Below are positions 1 to 6,709 of a stretch of 12,017 bases of DNA, in pieces. Origin of the DNA: Bacteroidales bacterium UBA1392 (GTDB lineage: Bacteria; Bacteroidota; Bacteroidia; Bacteroidales; UBA932); assembly GCA_002305275.1 (NCBI GenBank), contig DBQO01000006.1, forward strand, positions 7,589-19,605, in the 5' to 3' direction. The notes beneath the pieces were generated by a model. The model searched no databases, was not told where the DNA came from, and saw only the letters and a program-made list of their open reading frames with translations. Position 1 is the first letter of the stretch. Each line of letters opens with the position of its first letter. The position numbers were made by a program, and so were the translations under genes.

Positions 1-2093
1 AGTTCGAGATTATTAGGGACATAGAGTTGCATCATTATTTCAAACTCTCCTCTCTTTTCATTTACATTGAAAGAGCGTATGGAAGCTTTGAACAAATTGA
101 CAGTCGTTATTACATTGTTTGTAGTGGCAAAATCACCATAAGCCATTACACGTAATGTTACCTGGAAACTCCCCTTACTGATGTTTTCTCTCCATTTCAC
201 CTTCTGTATCCTGTAGGGGTAAGCCTCTATCAGGCGTGCGGCATTCGGACAGGAAATGCGGTGGATTTTGATCCCTTCCCTGATGGTTACGAATCCGAAT
301 ACCTCATCTCCAAAAATGGGATTGCAGCACTTGGCCATCCTGTAATCTACATTGCCTAATTTGCCGTCAATTATCAGGTAGTCTGAGGAATCCTCCTTAG
401 TGGTGCCTCTACTCACCTTTTCGAGAGTATCGGGTAACTTTTCCTGTTTTTTATCTTCCGAAAGGTACTCCTTGACCTCCATCATATTGATGGTTTCGTT
501 TCCTACGGCACTATAAAACTCTTTAATGGTTTTATATTTATATTTCTTTATCAGGGCATGGAGGATTTCGTCATTTATTTCGATTTTCCAGTTTTTAAGC
601 CTTCTTTCGAAAATTTCTTTTCCGGCGGATGCAAGCTTGTTTTCCTCCTCCTTTAGCTTCTGTTTGATTCTACTCCGGGCTTTTGATGTAACGGCGATAT
701 TGAGCCAGTCTGCTGTAGGTTTTTGGTTTTTGTTGCTTATGATTTCCACTACATCACCGGTTTTTAGTTTCTCCCTGATAGGGACCATTTTACCGTTGAC
801 ACGGCCTCCGGAACACTTTAACCCGAGGTTAGTGTGAATATCAAATGCAAAATCCAATACCGTTGCACCTTCTGAAAGTTGTCTCAGGTCGCCGGTTGGG
901 GTAAAGACAAATATTTCGTTGAGCAGGATAGGGGAGACTTGTGTGTATTGTCTCATGTCATTGTCATCCTGCATAATCATTCGCACTCTGTCAAGCCAAC
1001 CGGTTATACCGCTCTCGCTTTTGATGCCCTTGTATGACCAGTGTGATGCATGACCGTGCTCCGCCTCGTGATCCATCCTGGCAGTACGTATCTGAACTTC
1101 AATTGTGACCCCCTCCTTATATTGGACGGTGGTATGAAGGGATTCGTAACCATTTTCCTTGGGTACGGTAATCCAGTCGCGAAGACGTGAGGTGTCAGTC
1201 TGGTATTTTTCGGTTACAAGGGAATAGACTTGCCAACATAATGCCTGCTCCTTTTCCCTATCAGGGGGAGATTCTATTATAAATCTTATGGCAAATACAT
1301 CATGTATTTTCTCAAAGGGTACTTTCTGCGCCTGCATCTTTTTCCAAATGGAATATGCACTCTTAGTACGTGCCTTGAGCGTGTATTCGATGCCGCTGCG
1401 ACTGAGTTTATCTCTCAGAGGGTTGACAAAGCGACTAACCAGCAGATCACGATCCCTTTTGGTGGCCTTGAGGTTGTTGGTTATTGCACGATACTGCTCA
1501 GGTTCCGCATATTTTAGAAACAGGTCTTCCAGTTCGCTTTTAATATGGTAGAGTCCTAGTTGATGTGCCAGAGGTATATAGAGCAGCATTGTCTCCATCA
1601 TCTTGGACTTGTGCTTTGAGGCCGGTAAAATGTCGAGATTACGCATTACCTCTACACGATCCGCAAGTTTGATAAGGATTACCCGGGGATCGCTTGAGTA
1701 AGAGACAATGAGTTTACGATAGCGCTCGGCATCCAGATTTGTCTCCTGTAGCTTAATTGAAGCTATGTTATTCAGTCCGGAGACAATATCCACTACCTCT
1801 TTCGGGAAACCGGATTTGAAACTATTGAAGAGTGGGGTTTTGTTGAGCTCGGATGGGTTTTCCGCATTAAAGCGGTTGGCTTCATGTAAAAGAACGGCTG
1901 TTACGGAATCTGCCAAAAGACCCATTTCCGAAATGATTGATACTACTCCCAGTGGGTGTTCGATAAAGGGTTTGTTATTCCCGCGTTCTCTCTCCTTCAG
2001 TTCGGATTCAGCTATGCGATAGGCACGTGTTACCATAGAAGCATCCTCTTCACTATAGGTACGAATTATATTTTTAAGCAATTCCGGAATCAT
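1..2093 (-). CDS. relA: RelA/SpoT-family (p)ppGpp synthetase, probably synthetase-only (3' end off the window)
   Basis: Makes the stringent-response alarmone (p)ppGpp from ATP and GTP/GDP in the cytoplasm. The frame is open from the ATG at 2093 to the left edge (697 residues), so only the last few dozen residues, the end of the ACT domain, are missing. Visible parts in order: HD-type hydrolase domain (about 20-190); synthetase domain (about 235-355) with RxK at 242-244, D265, NGYxSLH at 314-320 and EVQIRT at 332-337, so the synthetase residues look intact; TGS domain (about 393-452); conserved zinc-type motif C589, C590, H611, C615; start of ACT (about 642 on). The hydrolase site is degenerate: H46, H70 and D145 are kept, but the usual HDxxED reads HEANRF (70-75) and the later Asn is V149. 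I infer a RelA-like enzyme without hydrolysis. The start lies 9 nt after the uvrB stop and the two are probably co-transcribed. Confidence 0.93.
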   Translation of the reverse strand, partial: MIPELLKNIIRTYSEEDASMVTRAYRIAESELKERERGNNKPFIEHPLGVVSIISEMGLLADSVTAVLLHEANRFNAENPSELNKTPLFNSFKSGFPKEVVDIVSGLNNIASIKLQETNLDAERYRKLIVSYSSDPRVILIKLADRVEVMRNLDILPASKHKSKMMETMLLYIPLAHQLGLYHIKSELEDLFLKYAEPEQYRAITNNLKATKRDRDLLVSRFVNPLRDKLSRSGIEYTLKARTKSAYSIWKKMQAQKVPFEKIHDVFAIRFIIESPPDREKEQALCWQVYSLVTEKYQTDTSRLRDWITVPKENGYESLHTTVQYKEGVTIEVQIRTARMDHEAEHGHASHWSYKGIKSESGITGWLDRVRMIMQDDNDMRQYTQVSPILLNEIFVFTPTGDLRQLSEGATVLDFAFDIHTNLGLKCSGGRVNGKMVPIREKLKTGDVVEIISNKNQKPTADWLNIAVTSKARSRIKQKLKEEENKLASAGKEIFERRLKNWKIEINDEILHALIKKYKYKTIKEFYSAVGNETINMMEVKEYLSEDKKQEKLPDTLEKVSRGTTKEDSSDYLIIDGKLGNVDYRMAKCCNPIFGDEVFGFVTIREGIKIHRISCPNAARLIEAYPYRIQKVKWRENISKGSFQVTLRVMAYGDFATTNNVITTVNLFKASIRSFNVNEKRGEFEIMMQLYVPNNLE

Positions 2094-2102
2094 TGTCTTC
2101 TG

Positions 2103-4094
2103 CTATTTTAATAATTTTTTTAGGGAATTCATCTCATCCCTATATTTTGCAGCCATAATGAAATCCAATCCGGCCGCAGCATCCTCCATTTTCTTTTTGG
2201 CTGCATCTATGGCACGAACCAGTTCTGCAGGAGACATACGGCTGATTATGGGATCTTCTGAAAGCATCCTCACTTTTGTCTCTTCTTCAGCCTGATATGT
2301 GCTCCTCGAGAGGACACTCCTGGCAGAGACCGCCACTTGAGTTGGAGTGATATTGTTAGCCTTGTTGTAAGCCTCCTGTTTTGCCCTGCGCCTCTCAGTC
2401 TCATCCATTGTTTCTTTCATGGAGCGAGTGATGGTATCTGCATACATTATCACCTTTCCGTTGAGATTGCGCGCTGCTCTGCCGGCCGTTTGTGTAAGAG
2501 CTCTCCCGGAGCGGAGAAATCCCTCCTTATCGGCATCCAGTATCGCCACCAATGAGACCGAAGGTATGTCGAGGCCTTCACGCAACAGATTGACTCCTAC
2601 CAGGACATCAAACCTGCCCTCCTTGAAATCCTCAATAATTTCCACTCTCTCGAGTGTATCCACATCAGAGTGGATGTAGCGTGCCCTTACGGAGGCCTTT
2701 GTAAGGTATTTCTCAAGTTCCTCTGCCATCTTCTTGGTCAAAGTAGTGACAAGCACTCTTTCATCCTGTTCCGCACGTATCTCTATCTCCTCCAGCAAGT
2801 CGTCTACCTGGTTGGCTATGGGCCGGATTTCAATCGGCGGGTCCAAAAGTCCGGTAGGACGAACTATCTGCTCCACAATTACTCCCCCAGAGGCTTCCAA
2901 TTCATATTCTCCCGGGGTTGCACTCACAAAGAGCCGTTGCCCTATAATTGACTCAAATTCATCAAATTTCAGCGGGCGGTTGTCGGCAGCGGCAGGAAGA
3001 CGGAATCCGTACTCAATAAGAGTCTCCTTACGGGAACGGTCTCCACCATACATTGCCCTTACCTGAGGTAGTGTCACGTGACTTTCATCTACAAAGGTAA
3101 GGAAATCATCCTGAAAATAGTCTAACAGGCAGAAGGGCCGGTCACCTGCCTTACGGCCGTCAAAATATCTCGAATAATTCTCGATTCCGGGACAATAGCC
3201 TATCTCCTTGATCATTTCCAGGTCATATTCCACACGACTTTTCAGCCTTTTAGCCTCAAGATGTTTGCCAATCTCCCTAAAATAGTTGTATTGGGCCATC
3301 ATATCATCCTGAATATTGTGAATTGCACTGCGAATGCGTTCTTTAGTCGTGACGAAGTTGTTTGCAGGGAATATGGATATCTCATCTAAATACTCCAGCG
3401 TGGCTCCGCTAATGGGATCTGTCATCTCTATGCTCTCAATCTCATCTCCAAAAAATAGTATCCTGAAAGATATATCGCCATAAGCCGGATAAATATCGAC
3501 AGACTCTCCCTTTACCCTAAAGTTGCCCCTGTTGAATTCAATCTCATTGCGCGAATATAGAGCATCAACCAACTTATAAAGTAGCTGTTGACGGCTAAAT
3601 AAATCCCCCCTTTTGATACGGATGGTTGTACTGTGAAAGTCCTCCGGATTGCCAATGCCATAAAGACAGGATACCGAGGAGACCACAACAATGTCCCTTC
3701 GTCCGGAAAGGAGAGATGAGGAGGTGCTAAGGCGGAGTTTTTCTATTTCATCATTGATGCTTAGATCCTTCTCGATATAGGTATCAGTTGTGGGCAAGTA
3801 GGCCTCCGGTTGGTAATAATCGTAGTATGAAACGAAATACTCTACCGCATTGTCGGGAAAGAAGGATTTGAACTCAGCGTACAGCTGTGCAGCGAGGGTC
3901 TTGTTGTGGCTCAGGATAAGCGTAGGTCTCTGAAGGCGTTCTATGACGTTGGCCATAGTGAAGGTCTTGCCTGATCCTGTCACGCCCATAAGCGTTGTGG
4001 CCGTAGCACCTCCTCTGATCGAATTACAGATCTGCTCTATGGCTTCCGGCTGATCACCTGTCGGTTTATATGACGAACTTAGCCTGAATTCCAT
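2103..4094 (-). CDS. uvrB: UvrB, excinuclease ABC subunit B
   Basis: Damage-verifying helicase-like subunit of UvrABC nucleotide excision repair. It receives damaged DNA from UvrA and recruits UvrC for incision. The 663 residues match the usual family length (about 660-680). Visible features: Walker A GVTGSGKT at 37-44; the Tyr-rich beta-hairpin region, beginning YFVSYYDYYQPEAY at 86-99, which clamps one DNA strand; a DESH-type Walker B (VDESH) in the middle; helicase motif VI region with QTAGRAARN; and a C-terminal UVR motif (about 625-663) of the type that contacts UvrC. The start ATG at 4094 gives the typical N-terminus (MEFRLSSSYKPTGDQPEAI). It lies 9 nt downstream of the amidase stop and 9 nt upstream of the RelA/SpoT gene, so it appears to be the middle gene of a three-gene operon. 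No separate promoter is visible before it, and nothing looks truncated. Confidence 0.98.
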   Translation of the reverse strand: MEFRLSSSYKPTGDQPEAIEQICNSIRGGATATTLMGVTGSGKTFTMANVIERLQRPTLILSHNKTLAAQLYAEFKSFFPDNAVEYFVSYYDYYQPEAYLPTTDTYIEKDLSINDEIEKLRLSTSSSLLSGRRDIVVVSSVSCLYGIGNPEDFHSTTIRIKRGDLFSRQQLLYKLVDALYSRNEIEFNRGNFRVKGESVDIYPAYGDISFRILFFGDEIESIEMTDPISGATLEYLDEISIFPANNFVTTKERIRSAIHNIQDDMMAQYNYFREIGKHLEAKRLKSRVEYDLEMIKEIGYCPGIENYSRYFDGRKAGDRPFCLLDYFQDDFLTFVDESHVTLPQVRAMYGGDRSRKETLIEYGFRLPAAADNRPLKFDEFESIIGQRLFVSATPGEYELEASGGVIVEQIVRPTGLLDPPIEIRPIANQVDDLLEEIEIRAEQDERVLVTTLTKKMAEELEKYLTKASVRARYIHSDVDTLERVEIIEDFKEGRFDVLVGVNLLREGLDIPSVSLVAILDADKEGFLRSGRALTQTAGRAARNLNGKVIMYADTITRSMKETMDETERRRAKQEAYNKANNITPTQVAVSARSVLSRSTYQAEEETKVRMLSEDPIISRMSPAELVRAIDAAKKKMEDAAAGLDFIMAAKYRDEMNSLKKLLK

Positions 4095-4103
4095 TATTGG
4101 CCT

Positions 4104-5621
4104 CTATTTCCTTTTCTTCTTCTTAGTGACGGGCTCTTCGATGGAGGAATCCACTTTTTCGAGATAATCCTCAAGTCCAAGTACGATATTATTGACCATT
4201 TTTTTCCGGAAATCGGGGTCGACAAGCCTCTCTTCATCCCAGATACTGCTCATAAAGAGGAGTTCCAGCAATACCACCGGGTATTCAGTAGGTGCCGCTA
4301 ATGAAAAGTTGAAGTTGCCCACAAGTCCGAAGTTAGGGACTCCAAGCTCCAGGAGTCTCTCGAGCATTGTTTCAGCAAAGTCCCGGTTAGTGATGTGCTT
4401 GTAGTATGTGCTTGATCCCATCGGGTTGACAGGAGATCCTCCGGCATTGTTGTGGATGGATAGCGCTATGTGGACATTATTTTCATTGAAGATGCGTTTT
4501 CTCTCACTCATGGAGATATCATAATCACCGCTTCTGCTGAGTACGACTGTGGCTCCTTTGGCTTCGAGAGCACCTTTTAGCATATTTACTATATCAAGGT
4601 TGACATCCTTCTCCCGTATACCGGTGATGCTTACAGCACCAAGAGCGGTGCCGCCATGGCCGGCATCAAGACCAACTCTGAGTCCTTTAAGTGAGAGTTC
4701 AGGTGTATGACGCACATCTATTATCAGATTGTTACCTTCATATCCTATTTTATAGCCCCAGGAATATTTGTGTTTGAGTCGGAGAATTACCCTGAACACA
4801 TCGCTGTCCACCTGTCTATAGTCGACATAGGAGATCATTTGCAGGCCTCTATACTGTGTTATCCAGTTGCTGTTGTTAGTGGCACCATAGAGATCGATGC
4901 AGATGGTGGTAGGATCGAGTTGGGTCCAGGAGACATACGGGAGACGTTTGGGCAAAGAGATACTAACCCTGTCAGCTTTGCCGAGATTGGATACACTCCA
5001 GCTGCCGGTATTGACCTGGGAGGTTCTTTCTTCACTCCTTTCAAGGTATTCCCTGGGAATGTATGCAAATTTGTTTTGTGAAAGCTGCACCTTATAAAGG
5101 TCTCCGACTGAGGCAACTACTTTGAATAGTATTCCCTGATCTACATATCCCATTTTAGAACCGCCAAGACGATCATCTCCGTCACCAAATTGCAAATATG
5201 TCCCCTCAAGAGAAGTAGCGTAAAAAAGCTCTTCCTTGTATTTTGATTTTTCTAAAATTGCCTTAGCCTCTTCCAGTGTCATTTTTGGTTCGGGACGAAC
5301 CGGCTTTTTGGCATCGGGATCGTAATAAACATTGAGGGTTTCAATACGTCTGTTTTTACCTTTGAATAGTGTTATTTCAATTTTGTTATTACCACGCTTA
5401 AGGTCCAGTTCCGTACCGAAAGCGCCTGTACGGTAAACTTTCAATTGGTTTTCATTGATGGCTGCTACATTTCCGGGGTCAGTTATGCAGACAATTGTAT
5501 GTTTTTGATTATAAACTGTGTCTTGCCCTCCTATAACGATTTTTAGCGGCACTTGAGCCGATAGGGCATTAGAGATGAACAATGCGGCAATAGCCACGAG
5601 AGTAATATTGATCTGCTTCAT
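4104..5621 (-). CDS. Exported N-acetylmuramoyl-L-alanine amidase (Amidase_3)
   Basis: Zinc hydrolase expected to cut the bond between N-acetylmuramic acid and the stem peptide in the periplasm, as in daughter-cell separation. With the start at 5621 (505 aa) the N-terminus is a clean signal peptide (MKQINITLVAIAALF...), probably cut before Q23. An upstream in-frame ATG at 5666 would add 15 residues that spoil the signal peptide. After the signal come an extended N-terminal region, an SH3-like segment (about 134-196), an AMIN-like beta-rich region (about 205-305), and the catalytic domain (about 314-487). Zinc and catalytic residues are visible: H322 in DAGHGG, E337 in REKDVNL, H390 in SIHNNA, and E453 in VVLLELLF. 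The C-terminus is a Lys/Arg tail (KKKKRK). It is the first gene of the presumed amidase-uvrB-RSH operon. The leader contains a palindrome. Confident of the family; the exact cell-division role is inferred. Confidence 0.93.
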   Translation of the reverse strand: MKQINITLVAIAALFISNALSAQVPLKIVIGGQDTVYNQKHTIVCITDPGNVAAINENQLKVYRTGAFGTELDLKRGNNKIEITLFKGKNRRIETLNVYYDPDAKKPVRPEPKMTLEEAKAILEKSKYKEELFYATSLEGTYLQFGDGDDRLGGSKMGYVDQGILFKVVASVGDLYKVQLSQNKFAYIPREYLERSEERTSQVNTGSWSVSNLGKADRVSISLPKRLPYVSWTQLDPTTICIDLYGATNNSNWITQYRGLQMISYVDYRQVDSDVFRVILRLKHKYSWGYKIGYEGNNLIIDVRHTPELSLKGLRVGLDAGHGGTALGAVSITGIREKDVNLDIVNMLKGALEAKGATVVLSRSGDYDISMSERKRIFNENNVHIALSIHNNAGGSPVNPMGSSTYYKHITNRDFAETMLERLLELGVPNFGLVGNFNFSLAAPTEYPVVLLELLFMSSIWDEERLVDPDFRKKMVNNIVLGLEDYLEKVDSSIEEPVTKKKKRK

Positions 5622-5655
5622 TGTATAAAGATTAAATGCATGTAAATATTTTATG

Positions 5656-5673
5656 CACGATAGCATTATCGTG
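5656..5673. repeat. 7-bp perfect palindrome in the amidase leader
   Basis: CACGATA (5656-5662) and TATCGTG (5667-5673) form a perfect 7-bp inverted repeat around a 4-nt centre. It lies 35 nt upstream of the chosen amidase start and downstream of a candidate promoter at 5686-5693, so it could be an operator or an mRNA hairpin. It lacks a following T run in either direction, so it is not a convincing terminator. Function is unknown. Confidence 0.45.
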
Positions 5674-5685
5674 TCTTATAAATAA

Positions 5686-5693
5686 CAAATATA
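5686..5693 (-). promoter_or_regulatory. Candidate -7 element (TATATTTG) for the amidase operon
   Basis: Matches TAnnTTTG on the minus strand, 65-72 nt before the amidase ATG. A second identical TATATTTG lies exactly 20 bp upstream (5706-5713). Neither has a good TTTG at the usual -33 distance, so the assignment is weak. Transcription from the M28 gene may also read through. Confidence 0.35.
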
Positions 5694-5728
5694 GTGAATA
5701 ATCCCCAAATATAGGAATCAGTATTCAC
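5694..5728 (-). repeat. Hairpin overlapping the M28 gene stop codon
   Basis: GTGAAT (5694-5699) pairs with ATTCAC (5723-5728). An inner 6-bp stem including two G-T wobbles pairs 5700-5705 with 5714-5719, leaving a 3-nt bulge and an 8-nt loop. The stop codon of the M28 peptidase (5720-5718) lies inside the stem. The following minus-strand sequence is AT-rich but has no real U run, so it could weakly terminate or stabilise the M28 transcript. This was folded by eye only. Confidence 0.35.
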
Positions 5729-6659
5729 AGATCCTGAAGAGGAAATTGAATATCAATAGAGTGCGTTTTCTCAGTAAGTCGTAGTTTATAATATCAGACT
5801 TATCAGAGGGCTTGTAGGTGTGTTTATGGATGCCACTGGTGAAGAGAAGGGCCGGAATTCCCGCTTTGGCAAAGGAGTATTGATCGCTCATCCTATAGAA
5901 GATCTGAGTAAAATCTTTGCTGCCGTAGAAAGTCAGATCAAGGTCCATATCATAATTCTTTCTTCTACTAAGATAGCCCAAAATACCCCTGTATTTGGGG
6001 TCCAGGCGCTCCTCGCCGAGTACGATTAAATAATCACGTCTGAATCCTACCGGTTCGAGGTCCGTACCTATCATATCCAAATTTACCATACAGGTGATAT
6101 TGCGTGCGGGAAAGGGCAGGTTTTGGACGAAATGCTCCGAACCGCACATATTGAATTCTTTGCCATCAAAGGCTACGAAAATAATGTTTTTGGCCGGTCC
6201 TCTTCCATCCTTTTTCATTTCCGAAAACATCTCAGCCAGGTTTATAAGTGCAGTGACGCCGGAGGCGTTGTCATCAGCCCCGTTATAGATTTTACCGTTG
6301 ATTTCTCCAATGTGGTCATAATGAGCACCTACGACTACATATTTGTCGGTTGGGGCTATAGCCGGAATTACTCCGACTACGTTTCTCGCAATAAGGGTGT
6401 CACTACATCTGCTACTTTGTGTGTAGTGCCATTTGTAGGGCTTAAGACCATACTCTTTAAACCTATGTACTATATATTGTTCGATGGCTTGCTTGGCAAT
6501 TGTGCCTGATGCCCGCCCTTTCGCCATGTCATCGGCAATGTGAGAGAGTATTTCCTGCTGTTTTCCGCGGTACAACTTTTGCTCATATTGCTCCGTTACC
6601 TGCGCCAAAAGCGGGAGTGTCGTCAACAGAAGTAATGTATATAGTGCGATTTTTTTCAT
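5718..6659 (-). CDS. Exported M28-family zinc peptidase-like protein
   Basis: Resembles M28 aminopeptidases, which remove N-terminal residues using two zinc ions. The 313-residue protein begins with a signal peptide (MKKIALYTLLLLTTLPLLAQ), so it is probably periplasmic or secreted. The start at 6659 is preferred over an in-frame ATG at 6674, because the predicted promoter places the transcript start at or downstream of 6674. Motifs: GAHYDH with H113, GADDNASG with D130, and NLDMIG with D195. The family's Glu-Glu pair (catalytic base then zinc ligand) reads GKE here (K167, E168), and the last zinc His region reads HKHTYKPSD (278-286) rather than a typical DYHKPSD. The metal site is therefore mostly kept but the general base appears replaced. 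It may be a variant peptidase or an inactive homologue. It is followed 96 nt later by the amidase gene on the same strand. Confidence 0.85.
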   Translation of the reverse strand: MKKIALYTLLLLTTLPLLAQVTEQYEQKLYRGKQQEILSHIADDMAKGRASGTIAKQAIEQYIVHRFKEYGLKPYKWHYTQSSRCSDTLIARNVVGVIPAIAPTDKYVVVGAHYDHIGEINGKIYNGADDNASGVTALINLAEMFSEMKKDGRGPAKNIIFVAFDGKEFNMCGSEHFVQNLPFPARNITCMVNLDMIGTDLEPVGFRRDYLIVLGEERLDPKYRGILGYLSRRKNYDMDLDLTFYGSKDFTQIFYRMSDQYSFAKAGIPALLFTSGIHKHTYKPSDKSDIINYDLLRKRTLLIFNFLFRICEY

Positions 6660-6661
6660 TT

Positions 6662-6695
6662 TTTGTCCAAGCAAAGTGCAAAAGTACTATTTTTG
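6662..6695 (+). promoter_or_regulatory. Candidate promoter of the TPR gene
   Basis: TTTG (6662-6665), a 22-bp spacer, then TATTTTTG (6688-6695), matching TAnnTTTG. The -7 element ends 5 nt before the ATG at 6701, so if it is used the mRNA would be leaderless or nearly so. The spacer is slightly longer than usual, so confidence is moderate. Confidence 0.4.
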
Positions 6696-6709
6696 TCAAT
6701 ATGTTCAAA
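6679..6709 (-). promoter_or_regulatory. Promoter of the M28 peptidase gene
   Basis: On the minus strand, TTTG (6709-6706), a 19-bp spacer, then TACTTTTG (6686-6679) fits the Bacteroidetes -33/-7 pattern well. The expected transcript start is near 6672-6675, giving a leader of about 13-16 nt before the ATG at 6659. The -33 box lies inside the first codons of the divergent TPR gene. Confidence 0.6.

Noticed and set aside
526..837. Plus-strand open frame of 103 codons
   Set aside because: It is antisense to the RSH gene and its hydrophobic Phe/Ser/Leu-rich translation is typical of reverse-strand shadows.
5622..5666. Earlier amidase start at 5666
   Set aside because: The 15 extra residues precede a clean signal peptide, and the palindrome would then overlap the coding start. 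The start at 5621 fits an exported protein.
6500..6700. In-frame upstream extension of the TPR gene (start at 6500)
   Set aside because: It would run across the start of the divergent M28 gene and its promoter and would bury the signal peptide in the middle of the protein.
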